Below, piece by piece: positions 7,842 through 22,000 of a stretch of 64,000 nt of DNA. A model generated the notes under the pieces. That model searched no databases, had not been told where the DNA came from, and saw nothing but the letters and a program-made list of their open reading frames with translations. Each line of letters opens with the position of its first letter. Position 1 is the first letter of the stretch. The stretch comes from Methanobrevibacter sp. TLL-48-HuF1 (GTDB taxonomy: Archaea; Methanobacteriota; Methanobacteria; Methanobacteriales; Methanobacteriaceae). The stretch is taken from contig NZ_CP081485.1 of the NCBI RefSeq assembly GCF_023617305.1, positions 1,788,501 to 1,852,500 of the forward strand, read 5' to 3'. Made by a program: the position numbers and the translations under genes.

Positions 7842-9332
7842 ATGGCAAATGAAAAAAATGAATGGGGAAGCAATATCTCATTTCTGCTGGCTATGATAGG
7901 TTCTGCAGTTGGACTTGGTAATATCTGGAGATTTCCTTATGTTCTCTATAGCAATGGTGGAGGAGCATTTTACATTCCATATATTACAGCAGTACTGATT
8001 TTAGGTATTCCATTTCTGATTTTGGAATATGGTGTTGGATATAATTTCAAATCTTCTTTTCCAAAGGCAATTAGAAGCATTTCAAAGAAATGGGAATATT
8101 TAGGCTGGTTTTTACCGGTAGCTATTTTTATGATTCTGGTTTATTATATTTCCATTCTCGGATGGGACGGATTTTATGTAATTATCTCTGCATTTAAGGG
8201 ATGGGGAGCAGATCCCAACAATTACTTTACAAATACCTTTTTGCAATCAACAGAATCTGTCAGTGGTATTGCAACGATTGTGCCGATAATAGCTATATCA
8301 ATTCTTGCAGGATGGTTTATATTGTGGTTTATTTCACACAGAAACCTGGAAGACGGAATAGGCAGGGTTTCAAAAGCACTGGTACCTCTGTTATTTATAA
8401 TAATGATTGGTATCGTAATATTTTCATTGACATTACCTGGAGCAGGTATCGGACTTTCACAGCTCTTTAATCCTGACTGGAGTTTGTTAGGGGACTTCAA
8501 TATTTGGATGGCTGCATTTGGTCAGATTATATTCTCCCTAAGTTTGGGAATGTGTATTGCATTTACCTATGCCAGCTATGCTCAGGATGACTCTGATCTG
8601 GTTTCAAATGTTTTGTATGTTGCAGTGGCAAACTGCGGTTTTGAAAACTTTGCAGCTATTGGTGTGTTTTCAATTCTCGGATATATGTCACTTCAAAGCG
8701 GTGTGGCAGTACCTGATTTGGTAACTCAGGGGACAGGTTTGGTATTTATTGTATATCCTGAAGTATTTAATGTGCTTGGTGGTATAGCTAATATTATCGG
8801 ACCGTTATTCTTCTTTACAGTATATTTGGCTGGTATAACAAGTGTTTTAGCATTGCTTGAACCGGTATCTGTATCTATTCAAAATAAGTTTGGCTGGTCA
8901 CGTAATAAAACAGTAACTGTTTTATGTATTATTGGTGGAGCCTGTTCAATGATTTATGCAACAGCTATGGGTTCATATATTCTGGGAATAGCCGATACAT
9001 TTTTAAATCAGATAGCTCTGCTAATTGGTGTTATATTTGAATGTATATTGTTTGCATGGATATTTGATGCAAGTAAAATCATTCCATCACTTAATAAAAA
9101 TAGTAAAACCTTAAAAATTGGTAAATGGTGGATAGTTGCAATTAAATATATCATTCCGATTGTTTTAGGATTTGTATGGATTGGTGGGTTGTTTGGAGTT
9201 ATATCTTCAGGTTCAATTGTAGAATTAAGTATTTTAGCTATTTTAGCTATTCTTTTAGTTAGTTTCACTATTATACTTAAGAAATTACCTGCAAAATCCA
9301 AAGATTGGGATGAAACACAGCAAAGACTTTAA
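7842..9332 (+). CDS. Sodium-dependent transporter, NSS (SNF) family, tandem paralogue
   Basis: This 496-residue NSS symporter is a close relative of the preceding gene along its whole length. TM1 reads GSAVGLGNIWRFPYV (residues 20-34) and TM6 reads IIFSLSLGMCIAFTYASY. The start has a clear GAAGTGAT ribosome binding site. Differences between the copies cluster in the loop after TM3 (residues about 125-150) and in the C-terminal two helices. Stretches such as 8633-8710 are identical in DNA to 7111-7188, which points to a tandem duplication with later gene conversion. Two transporters might differ in affinity or work as alternates; nothing in the sequence decides this. A T-rich tract after the stop (9333-9361) is a plausible terminator. 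Confidence 0.93.
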   Translation: MANEKNEWGSNISFLLAMIGSAVGLGNIWRFPYVLYSNGGGAFYIPYITAVLILGIPFLILEYGVGYNFKSSFPKAIRSISKKWEYLGWFLPVAIFMILVYYISILGWDGFYVIISAFKGWGADPNNYFTNTFLQSTESVSGIATIVPIIAISILAGWFILWFISHRNLEDGIGRVSKALVPLLFIIMIGIVIFSLTLPGAGIGLSQLFNPDWSLLGDFNIWMAAFGQIIFSLSLGMCIAFTYASYAQDDSDLVSNVLYVAVANCGFENFAAIGVFSILGYMSLQSGVAVPDLVTQGTGLVFIVYPEVFNVLGGIANIIGPLFFFTVYLAGITSVLALLEPVSVSIQNKFGWSRNKTVTVLCIIGGACSMIYATAMGSYILGIADTFLNQIALLIGVIFECILFAWIFDASKIIPSLNKNSKTLKIGKWWIVAIKYIIPIVLGFVWIGGLFGVISSGSIVELSILAILAILLVSFTIILKKLPAKSKDWDETQQRL

Positions 9333-9725
9333 TGTCTTTTTCTTTTTATTTTATTTTTTTAAACTTCCTGTTTTATAAATTAAAGAGTTATTTTTTAACT
9401 TTATATAATTTTTAATAATTAATAATTCTAATTTTTTAAAATTAACTAATTAAGCTTTGTTTTATAAGTTATTGGAAGTGGATTATTATTTTGGTATTTT
9501 AAACTTCTATATTTTCCTATTTTGTATAAATTGAATGAATAGCTAAAATGTCAATTTTGACATGTAAAATAATGAACATTAATTAAAATTATCTTTAATT
9601 TTTGTACAGTTAACTATAAATAAAACAAAGTCATTAAATAATTATTGTGAAATTATGATAGTGATTTTACTGGAGTTTCACAAAAATCTAAACATTTAAA
9701 AAATCTATTATTGGAGGCAAATTCA

Positions 9726-9794
9726 ATGGATGTAGAATTTGAATTTAGCTTTGAAGAGGATGGATTTATGATTTATGTTAAACAAATCAATTAA
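9726..9794 (+). CDS. Possible 22-residue acidic microprotein or gene remnant
   Basis: A 22-codon frame (MDVEFEFSFEEDGFMIYVKQ plus IN) is preceded 8 nt upstream by GGAGG, one of the strongest ribosome binding sites in the window. A TATA-like AACTATAAATA lies near 9612-9622. The same frame is open upstream to the stop at 9648-9650 and reads like ordinary protein (SQKSKHLKNLLLEAN), so it could equally be the tail of a decayed gene. I do not recognise it. Confidence 0.25.
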   Translation: MDVEFEFSFEEDGFMIYVKQIN

Positions 9795-9950
9795 TTAATT
9801 TACTGGCTGTTTAAAATAATTAAATATCAAATTCACCTGTTGTGTTTAGTTATATGATGATGGTAATATGTTTACCATTATTATCTTTCTCTTATTTTTC
9901 TTTTTGGTGCTGTTTAAAAAATTTATTTTTCAGGTTAATAAAATATAGAA

Positions 9951-9963
9951 GTTATATATATAT
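9951..9963 (+). promoter_or_regulatory. Probable TATA box of the giant adhesin gene
   Basis: GTTATATATATAT matches the AAGTTATATA form seen upstream of several other genes in the window. It predicts a start of transcription near 9983 and a leader of about 45 nt. Confidence 0.4.
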
Positions 9964-10028
9964 CTTAAAAGACATATATAATTGTATAATTTTAGATTTA
10001 TTGTTTAAATTAGTATATTGGTGTTAAA

Positions 10029-13000
10029 ATGAATTTTTTAAAAGTATTAGTAATAGCTAGTCTATTATTCATCTTTTGTGGTTCAGTTTATGGTGTTAAT
10101 GAAGCAGATTCTTTAGATATTCAGGGAGTGGATGTTGATGGGAATTCAGATACAGTTATTGTTGAAAATGCTAATTTAACTTACGATAAACTTATCATAA
10201 ATGATAATGGTGAAGAAGTCGTTATTGGAGATAATTCTATTTGGGATATTCCAATTAAAGAAGGTCCTATTGTAGAAAATGATAATACGTCTGTTCCAGA
10301 TATTAGTTTAAAAGACGAAAATGGTAATGATATGTCTTTTAATAATCCTGCAGATGTATTTATCAATGAATCCTTTAACTTTCAAATGGTATTTAAGAAT
10401 TTAGGAGATGCTACTGGATTTCAGCCTTATGTTCAGCTAATAGCTCCTGAAGAATTAACACAATTTACCGTTTCATTTTCTAATAGAAATATAGTTCCGA
10501 TAAAAGTTGGAGTATTTGATGAAAGTACTTATAATAATGCAACAGGTTTATATACATTAATTGATCCATTTACTAAAAAAGAAGTACATGGTCCTGTAAA
10601 CAGTACTTTTTATATTCTTCAGTATCCTTTAGGTAGTTTCCCGGTTGATGCTCCAGATGCTGTTTTAAATGTTACTTCAAGTATTGGGGCTTTGGAGATA
10701 GGAAAATTACTTAATTTCACTGTTACTCCTGTATTTAGATATGGGAACGGTCATATTGATGATCCGGTGAATTATCCTCCAATTTATGGAGAAACTGTCA
10801 CAGGCTGGGTAAATCCGGTTGTTGTTAAAATAGATAAAGATTCAAACCTTCATGAAGATGAAACTGCTACAGGTTCAAATTTCCCATTTGAGTATTATGT
10901 AAATATTAACATAGCTAATGGTGCAAAAATTGAAAATATCACTATTGCAGATGTACTTCCATCTAATATAATGTATTTGGGCAGTCTGGTTTTATATGAC
11001 TCCAAAGGAAAAATCATAGATTTCAGTTTATATACTGTTGAAAAACCTGACGGTAATAAAACTGGCGGAAAAATAATTTTAAAATTAAAAGAAGCTACTG
11101 GAGATTTAAGTGGTACAAGTCTTAGTTTAAGGTATAAAGCATATGCTCCGGAATTTGATAATAGTACAGATGATAATATAACCATTATTGATTCTGAAAC
11201 TGGTGTAAGTACTGTTGCTAAAAATACTGTAAATATGGATTATACTTATGATAATAATACTTATGATGTATCTGATAGTTATAATGTATATTTAAAATCA
11301 TTAGCTACTCAAAAATATGCAGAAATTTTAAGCACACCTATTGATGGAACATATACTGTTGTTCCTCATAATTCAATTAATTATAAAGTTGATTTTGAGA
11401 TTTCTGATTACTTTGCTTTTGATAATTTAGTAATTTATGATAAATTTGACACTCATAAAGTAGGTTCAGCTCAAAAGTTCTTAACTGAGAATAAACCTGT
11501 TTTATCAGTTTATGGAAAAACATATGAATTAAATGAAAGTTATTACAATGTTGTTTCTTTAGGAAGCATTGATAAATCAGTTACATTTTACATTTCAAAA
11601 TTCCTGAAAGATAACAATATAAGTACAAGCTTAACAGGCGGATATTATACAAACAGAAGTATTAATGAAGGTGCAATGGTAGGATCTTTGAATTTTGCTA
11701 CAAAAGTTATTATTTATTATTCAAACGGATCTTCTGTTGTATCAAATGATTTAGTTATTAATCATATTAAAACATCAGCTGATGTTTTAAATACAACCAA
11801 TACGGTTTCTGATAGCAGTTATACACAATTAAAAGTTCCAAGTGTCACACTTAAGAAAGATATTGTTGCAGTCAATGGTGAAATCATAAGTCCTGCTGAT
11901 TTTTATAAAGTTTATCCTGGTCAGAACATAACTTTTGCATTGGATATTTATTTCCCTACAGGTTCTGTACATGATTTTGCTGTTACTGATTATTTACCAA
12001 TTCCATTATTTAACTTAAAAGGATTTAATTTAGTTAATTCTACTACTGGAGTAATTCCTGAAGGTGGATACTGGGCTTATGCAAACAATAGTGGATTTTT
12101 ATATGATGAAAACACCGGCAAAGTTATTATTCCTAAAATTAATATAGATAATTTCAATAATGCAATTTCATTTAGTTTTGGAAATACTTTGGATAACCTG
12201 GCTAATCCGGTGAATGTTAAATTATGGCTGACAGTTCAGGTATCCTCAGAACCTATGGCGGATCAGCTTAATTTAGCTAATCTTGCTGAAATGAAATTTA
12301 AAGATTCTGTTGATGTAATATATGCAAGTTCAAATATTGTACTGATGCTTACTAATGAACCTGAATTGGAAATTACAAAGCATGTAAATGATACAAAAAT
12401 TTTAGAAAATATTGAAAATGCAACTGATGTTAAATATAATATAACTATAACTAACACAGGTCATTCTACTGCTTATGATATAATTGTAGCTGATGATTTT
12501 GTTAACAAAACAACTTCAAATGGAATTACAAAAGCAGATGTCAAAGCTGTTAGTTTAGTTTACTCAAATGGAACTGTTGTTGATATTACTGCATTTAAAG
12601 ATGACTTATTTACAAAAGGATATATGATATCTCAATTAGCTCAAAACACTTCTTGCAGTATTATATATACTGTCAGGTTTAGTGAATATTTAATCCCAAA
12701 GGAAAGTATTGTTAACAATGTATGGATTACAAACTTTGCAGCATATCCTAATAGTACAAACTTTGCAAATAACAAAGATAAGTATAGGGATAATGCAACT
12801 ATTATAGCTAAAGGATTAGAAATTACAAAAGACTTCATTGGATCTAATGTTACTGACAATACTAATATGCTATTTGTTGGTGAAATAGGTATTTATAGAA
12901 TAACCGTAAACTTCCCAGACTTAAGGATTCCAAACTTAGTTATTAAAGATACTTCATATGGAATTAAGTATACTAACTTTACAATAACTACTAGTGAGGG

Positions 13001-16000
13001 TGTGGTTATTCCTGAATATGCATATACAGTAACTTATACTCCAAGTACTACTCATCCTGAAAAAAGTTATTTAACCATTAACTTTAATGGTGATATTATA
13101 CCAGATTATACTAAAAATAATCAATTAATTATTAATGCATATTATACTGTTGTTAATAATGAAAATGTTATTCCGATTGGTGCAGATAGTGCAACAACTA
13201 GTAACTATGCAAGTATTACTTGGACAAATAATACATTAACTTCTAACACTGTTTATGTTAATGTATATCAACCTAAAATAGACATAAGTAAAATATTTGA
13301 ACCTAATATAGTTCAAGGTAATGATGAAGCTAGTTTCACAATTACTATAACTAACACTGGTAAAGGTACTGCTCATAATACTACTATTACAGATGATTTA
13401 ACAGAATTTATCAAAACCTTTGTAAATAGTAGAAGTGATATAGGTGTAACTATACTAAAAGGCAATGAAACAGGTAAAATTATTTTCAGTTGGAATAATG
13501 ATATAGCTGTTGGAAAATACGACATTTTAAAAGTTACTGATACTCTTCCAGAGGGTTTAAAATACATTGATGGTTCAATTGTAGTTTACAAAGGAAATAC
13601 TCAAAATAAAGCTATTGAAGGTAAGGATTATACTGTAACTGTAAATGGAAATATTGTGGAATTAACATTTGCTTCTGAATTTGCAGATGAAATTATTAAA
13701 GAATATGGCGGTCAATTCCATGCATTTTTAAATGCTACTGTTTTGAATGTTAACAATAACAAAGCAGGTGCTGTTAAAACTAATAAAGCAGTACTTACTT
13801 GGAATGATCATGAATCTGTATCTAATGCAGCTGTTAGTGTTGTTGAACCGGTCATAGATATTACTAAAAACTTCAATGTAGATAATGTTATTGGTGGAGA
13901 TGTACTATACTTTGATATTACTGTAACTAACAATGGTCAGTCCCCATTATTTAATGTAACACTTAGTGATGATTTAAGTGATCTGATTAACAAGTTTGTC
14001 AGTGGCAGTGTCAATGTTACATCTGGTGGTGTTATTGTAACTCCAACATGGGATAACAATATTGTAAGCATAAATATTGCTGAACTTGGTATAGGCAAAT
14101 CATTAACTTATAGATTTACATTTAAAGTAAGGGAAGATGTAGTCATAGGCAGTACTTATACTAACATAGCTAATGTTATCGGTTACTCTGCACTTTCTAA
14201 TGGTAGAAATTATACTGATACTGCAAAAGACAGTTTCACTACTGAACTTCCTGTAATTACTAAATGGGTTGTTGATTCATCTATTGATAATGGTAGGGAT
14301 AATGTAACTATCGGTGAAAAGGTAATTTATGGTGTTAATGTATCTTTGCCTGTTGGTAATTATACTAAATTGGTGATTAAGGATACTTTGCCTCAGGGAT
14401 TTGAGTATATTGGTGCAGATGCATTTTATGCAAATGGTACAAAATTAGTAAATGGCAAAGATTGGACTGTAAATGTAAATAATTATGATATAACTATTAC
14501 AGTCAATAATGTTCATTCTAGTGATTTTGCAAATGGTATTTTATCTATTAATTTAACTGCCAGACCTACAATATTTGATCCGTCCAATAAGGCAGGTGCT
14601 GTAAAAGTCAATAATGTGGAATTGTTCTTAAATGATAAGACTATGGGTAAGTCTAGTGCAAAGGTTACAATTGTAGAACCTACAGCAGACATTACTAAAA
14701 AATTCAATGTAACTGAAGTTGAAGGTTTAGATCATGTTTCATTTGATGTAATTGTTAAAAACAACGGTAAAACTCCATTATTTAATGTAACTATCTTTGA
14801 TGGGTTAGATGACTTTGATTTATTTATTGGTCAGACACCGGGTGAAGATAATGTGGTTATTAAAGTAACTGATGCTGATGGAAATCCAATTGATGCTAAA
14901 ATCAAATGGATTGGTTCTCATGTTGAAATTGATGTGGCTCAGTTAAATCCTGGAGATATAATTCATGCAAAATATTCATTTGTTATAAGGTCAGATATCC
15001 AAATTGGAAGTCAATATGTAAATATGGCTAATGTTGTCGGATATTCCGCACCTGATCACGGTAGAAATTACTATAATTATGATGAAGACACTTTAAAAAC
15101 TAAACTTCCTGTAATTACTAAATGGGTTGTTGATTCATCTATTGATAATGGTAGGGATAAGGTAACTATCGGTGAAAAGGTAATTTATGGTGTTAATGTA
15201 TCTTTGCCTGTTGGTAATTATACTAAATTGGTGATTAAGGATACTTTGCCTCAGGGATTTGAGTATATTGGTGCAGATGCATTTTATGCAAATGGTACAA
15301 AATTAGTAAATGGCAAAGATTGGACTGTAAATGTAAATAATTATGATATAACTATTACAGTCAATAATGTTCATTCTAGTAGCTTTGCAAATGGTATTTT
15401 ATCTATTAATTTAACTGCCAGACCTACAATATTTGATCCGTCCAATAAGGCAGGTGCTGTAAAAGTCAATAATGTGGAATTGTTCTTAAATGATGAAACT
15501 ATGGGTAAGTCTAGTGCAAAGGTTACAATTGTAGAACCTACAGCAGACATTACTAAAAAATTCAATGTAACTGAAGTTGAAGGTTTAGATCATGTTTCAT
15601 TTGATGTAATTGTTAAAAACAACGGTAAAACTCCATTATTTGAAGTGACTATTATTGATGATTTGGAAGACCTTGCTTCATTTATTGGTCAGACACCGGG
15701 TGAAGATAATGTGGTTGTCAAAGTAACTGATGCTGATGGAAATCCAATTGATGCTAAAATCAAATGGATTGGTTCTCATGTTGAAATTGATGTGGCTCAG
15801 TTAAATCCTGGAGATATAATTCATGCAAAATATTCATTTGTTATAAGGTCAGATATCCAAATTGGAAGTCAATATGTAAATATGGCTTATGCTGTCGGAT
15901 ATTCCGCACCTGATCACGGTAGAATTTACTATAATGAAAGTAAAGATACTTTAAAAACTAAAATGCCGACTATTACTAAATTAGTAATTGGAACCACACT

Positions 16001-19000
16001 TGGCAATAAAGACGGCAACATATTTACACCAACTATTGGTGAAAATGTAACTTATCAAATTATGGTAAAGTTACCTAAAGGTAATTACACTAATTTGCAG
16101 GTTAAAGATATCCTTCCACAAGGATTTGAATATCTTGAAAATTCAGTTATTTTATCAAATGGTACTTTAATCAGTGATGTCAGTGTAAATGGAAACCTTG
16201 TAACTATAAACTTTGGAAATACTACATCTTACAAATATTCTGACAACATTATATTTAATTTATCTGCTGTTGTCTTAAATGATCAATCTAACAAAGCACA
16301 ATCTATTAAATCTAATAATGTTGAATTATATTTAAATGATAATAAAATAGATAATTCTAATGCACAAGTTAAAATAGCTGAACCTAATATAAGTGTTGTT
16401 AAAACATCAGATAAACAAAAATATGAATACTATGAAAATGCAACTTATTCAATTGTAATTACAAATAATGGAAATGGAATGGCATATAATATTACAATTA
16501 AAGATGTGCTGCCATTAGGTTTAAAATACTCTGGTATTAATTCAACTTCTAAATCAAATGGATGGGTTGTTAAATTCGATGAAAATACACGAACATTTAC
16601 AATTACTGGTCTTAATTTAACTGTTGGTGACAAATTCACTTTTACATATCAAGTTTCATTTGCTGAATGGGAGATAGATGGAGTAAAATACTCACCAATT
16701 GGCCAAAACTTTATAAACTCAGTTGATGTAGCTTATGTTTCAATTAATGGAACAAATCCAAATAATAGGACATACACTACTCAAACAACCAAAGAAGTTC
16801 ATGTTACTGAAGCTGATCTTAGTGTAGTTAAAAACTGTAATAATGAAGTAGTTATAGCTGGTGAAGATATTTACTACACAATTATAATTACAAATAACGG
16901 ACTAGACACTGCTCAAAATGTTAAATTAAATGAATATTATCATTCAGAATATTTAACTAATTTAGAATACTCTTTAGATGGTAAAACTTGGAATGTTTAC
17001 ACTAATCCTATTGATTTAGGAAGTATCAATTCTAAAGCTTCTAAAACTGTTTATATTAGAGGATATTTAGATGGAAGTATTGTTGATGATACAATATTAA
17101 ACAATACTGTCAGAGTCAACACAACCACTGGTGAATTAAAACTTGATGATAATGAAGCTACAAACATTAAAAATGTTACTACATTAGCTGAATTACATAT
17201 TACTAAAATCAATATTACTGAAGCAATTGCTGGTAAAATTATTAAATACGAAATAGTAATTACTAATAATGGACCTTCATATGCACGTGATATTATTTTA
17301 ACAGATATTTATAATAATTCCGAATTAACTAATATGTTGTATTCTTTAGATGGTCAATCATGGACTCGTTATGATGCTTCTATTAATATTGGAACATTAG
17401 CTAATGGTCAAAGTAAAACAATATTATTTGAAGGATTTATTAAAACAACTATTCGTGGAAATATAGTAAATAAAGCTATTATTAATTCTACAACAAAATT
17501 AAGAGAAAACAGTACTTTAGAAGATGATGTTACTGTAAATGTTAAAGGAGACACTACATTAGATATCACAAAAGTAGTTAATACTGCTCTTGTAAATCCT
17601 GGAGATGTAATTAAATATACTGTTCAAATAACTGCTGGAGGATTGTCAGATTCTTTAGATGTTATTTTAACTGATAAATTAAGTGAAATATTCTTTGATG
17701 TTAATAAGGCAACTTACTCTATAAATGGAATAGATAAAGGTGTTTGGATAGGAAGTGTAAACTTAGGAACTCTCTCTTCTGGAACGACTGTTAATGTGGT
17801 AATTACAGTTCCAGTCAAAGCATATGTTGATGTTGGAAAATTAAACAGCATTACAAACTTTGCATCTGTAATTAATTCAGATAACAAAACAGCTAATGAT
17901 ACAAACATTGTTCCAATTAATGTAATTGATTTAGCAATTAACAAAACAGCTAATCATCAAAATAAAACATATAATTATGGAGATAATGTTGAGTATGTTA
18001 TTGAAATTATTAACAATGGTCCTGGAATAGCTACTAATATTATAGCTACTGACAACTTACCAGAAGGATTGGAATTTATTAATGCTAATGTTCCTGGTGG
18101 ATGGACTCTTAGTATATCCAATAATAAAATCACAATAAATGGTGAAAAACTAGCTAATGGCGAAAAAGTTTTAATTACTCTTATAGCAAAAGCTGCAAAA
18201 TCAAATGTAACTATTATAAACGATATTAAAGTTAATGGTACTGGATTTGATTCAAACATCTCAAATAATAATGATTCTGAAACAATTAAAGTAACTCCTT
18301 TAGTTGATTTGGCTATTACAAAAGTAGTTGATAATGCAAATCCATTATATGGCTCAATAATAACTTACACAATCACTGTTGTTAATAATGGTCCTGATGC
18401 ATCTACAGATGTTGTTGTTAAAGATATTTGGCCGGCAAATGGTTTAAAATTCATAACATCAACAGGTACATATGATTCCGCTACTGGAATTTGGAATGTT
18501 GGTGAATTAGGTTCTAATGAAATAGCTACTCTTACAATTACTGCTGAAACAATAGCTATTGGCAAATTTGAAAACAATGTATCAGTTAATGGCACTGGTT
18601 ATGACAGTAACCTTTCAAATAACAATGCAAGTGTTAATATAACTGTTCCGGATTGTGTAATCTTAAATATTACTAAAGTAGTTACTGATGGAGTAATATC
18701 TGAAAAACCATATAAAGAGGTTATTGCTGGTGAAAAAATAACTTATACTGTAATTGTATCTAATTATGGTCCTTCTGTAGCAACTAATGTTTATTTAACT
18801 GATTTATTCAATGCTGATGAATTGCTTAACATGGAATATAATTCAAACGGCAACTGGGTAAAATATAATAATGGAATTGCACTAGGTGACATTGATGTAA
18901 ATGAAGCAGTAATGATTCTGTTTAGAGCAACTGTAAATCACTCTACAAGAGGATTAATTAACAACACTGTTAGAATCACAACTGACATAAAAGATGCAAG

Positions 19001-22000
19001 AGGTAACTTTGAAGCTAATGAAACAGTCAAAGCTATTGATAACTCAACTTTAGTTATTAATAAAACTTCAAATGTTGATGCTATTAATCCTGGAGATTTA
19101 TTCAATTATACAATTGTAATTACTGCTGAAGGTTCATCTGATTCATTAGGAGTTATTTTAACTGATAAATTAGATCAAAGCTTATTGGATGCTCAAAATG
19201 CTGTTTTCTATGTAAATGGAAATTATGTAGGAAAATGGAACGGTTCATATAATATTGGAACTTTAAAAACAGGAAATTCAGTAACTGTAACTATTGAAGT
19301 TAAAGCATTAAACAGTGCAAATAAAGATATATTTAACAAAGCTATTGTTGAAAATGAGGAAGGATTCATTAATGAATCTAATAAAACAGTTCATGTAAAT
19401 ACTGTTGATTTAGCTATTAACAAAACATCAGATAAAGTGATTTACAAATATTTAGACAATGTAATTTATACAATTGTTGTAACAAATCATGGTCCAGATG
19501 ATTCATTTAATGTTACTGTTCGTGATATGTTGCCAAATACTTTAAGATTTATTAGTGCAAGTGGAAATTATAATCCTGTAACTGGAATTTGGTTTATTGG
19601 TCATTTAGCTAAAGGTCAAAGTGCAACTTTAACTATAACAGCACAAGCAATCTTCCCTGGAATTATTACAAATAATGCAAATGTAACTGGTAGCGGTTAT
19701 GATGTAAATTTAACTAATAACCATGATAATATTACAATAACAGTTCCGGATTGTGTAATATTAAATGTAAACAAAGTAGCTATTGGCGGTGTTATTAACA
19801 TTACTGGCGGTATTAAAAATGTAGTTGCTGGAGAAGAAGTTATTTATCAGGTACTTGTATCAAACCAGGGTCCTTCAACTGCAGCTAATGTGGTTTTAAC
19901 TGATAATTATCAAACTAAAGATTTAACTGTTGTAGCATACTCTTTAGATAATATTACGTGGATTCCATATACTAAAGGAGCTAAAATTAATTTAGGTGAT
20001 ATGAATTCTGGAAGCAGCATAATTGTTTACTTTAAAGCAATGGTGAATGCTTCTACAAGAGGAATTGTGCACAATATAGTAAATATTACAACAGACACAG
20101 ATGATGCAAGAGGAATATTTAGTGCTGAAGAACATGTAAATGTAATATCTAACAGTACTTTAAAAGTTGATAAAACAGCTGAAATTAAGGAGTTAAACCC
20201 GGGAGACACTATACATTATATAATAACTGTAACTGCTGGCGGATCTTCAGATTCATTAAATGTTGTTTTAAAAGATATATTGGATTCAACTCTATTGGAT
20301 GTTAATGGTGCTACATATGCTATTAATGGTATAAACAAAGGTATGTGGACTGGAAGTGTGAGTTTAGGTACAATAGCTACTGGAAATAGTGTAACTGTTG
20401 ATATTTGGGCTAAAGTATTGGATACTGCTGATAGTGATGTTTTCAATTTGGTTAATGTTACTAGTGATGAGCATCCTGAAGGAAATACTTCCAATATTAC
20501 TGTTCATGTGAGAATTGTTGATTTAGCTGTTGATAAGCTGGTAAATAATTCTGTTCCTAAGTATTTGGATATGATTGAGTATACTATTGTTGTTGTTAAT
20601 AATGGTCCTGATAAGTCATTTAATGTTACTGTTGGTGATTTATTACCTGATGGTGTAAAATTCCTCAGCTCTAATGGTCAGTACAACCCAGATACTAGTG
20701 TTTGGTTTGTTGGTGATTTGGATAATCATGAATCTGCAACTTTGAAAATTGTTGTTCAGGTTATTAAGGTTGGAAACATTACCAATAATGTTAATGTCAC
20801 AGGTACTGGTCATGACAGTAATTTAACTAATAATAATGATTCTGTTAGTGTTAATGTTCCTGAATCAGTATTGTTAAACATTACAAAAGTTGCAAATTCA
20901 ACAATAATTGTTGCTGGTGAAAATGTAGGTTATACTGTTGTTATAAACAATTACGGTCCTTCTGTTGCCAGTGATGTTGTTCTAAAAGATATATTCAACA
21001 GTAATGAATTGCTTAACTTACAATATTCATTAAATGGTGTAGATTGGTTAGATTACAATGGGGCTATTAATTTAGGTAATATTGATGTTGGTGTTAGTGT
21101 AACTGTTTACTTTAGGGCTAAAGTTAATGCTTCTGTTCGTGGGGATGTTTTAAACACTGTTAATATTACTACTGGTGTTGATGATGCTAGAGGTAATTTC
21201 TCTGATAATGAAACAGTTAATGTAATTGCTAACACTACTTTGGTTGTAATTAAGGATGCTGAAATTAAGGAGTTAAATCCTGGTGATACAGCTCATTTCA
21301 TTGTTACTGTTATTGCTGGAGGATCTTCAGATTCATTGAATGTTAACTTAAATGATATTTTGGATAATAAGTTGTTAGATATTAATTTAGCTAAATACTC
21401 TATTAACGGTGGTATTTTAAGTGACTTTAATGGAAATATTTATTTAGGCAATATGCTTACAGGAACTACTGTCACTGTTGATATTTGGGCTAAAATATTG
21501 GATACTGCTGATAAGGATATTTTCAATTTGGTTAATGTTACTAGTGATGAACATCCTGAAGGAAATACCTCTAATACTACTGTTCATGTGAGGATTGTTG
21601 ATTTGGCTGTTGATAAGCTGGTAAATAATTCTGTTCCTAAGTATTTGGATATGATTGAGTATACTATTGTTGTTGTTAATAATGGTCCTGATAAGTCATT
21701 TAATGTTACTGTTGGTGATTTATTGCCTGATGGTGTAAAATTCATCAGCTCTAATGGTCAGTACAACCTAGATACTGGTGTTTGGTTTGTTGGTGATTTA
21801 GATGCTAATGAAAGTGTAACTTTGAAAATTGTTGTTCAGGTTATTAAGGTTGGAAATATTACCAATAATGTTAATGTCACAGGTACTGGTCATGATACTA
21901 ATTTAACTAATAATAATGATTCTGTTACTGTTAGTGTTCCAGATTGTGTTATTTTGGATATTTCTAAAGTAGCTAATTCCACTGTTATTGTAGCTGGTGA

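Larger units (their letters stand above)
9333..10028. other. Intergenic region before the giant adhesin gene
   Basis: This 696-nt AT-rich gap holds the T-rich end of the transporter operon, a possible microprotein at 9726-9794 and the adhesin promoter. A TATA-like run GTTATATATATAT (9951-9963) lies about 75 nt before the adhesin ATG. A second one, CATATATAATTG, follows at about 9973-9984. The frame at 9842-10027 is hydrophobic only because the DNA is T-rich, and I do not regard it as a gene. Confidence 0.5.

Noticed and set aside
9842-10027. 61-codon frame just before the giant adhesin
   Set aside because: Composition-driven hydrophobic frame that spans the adhesin promoter TATA boxes.
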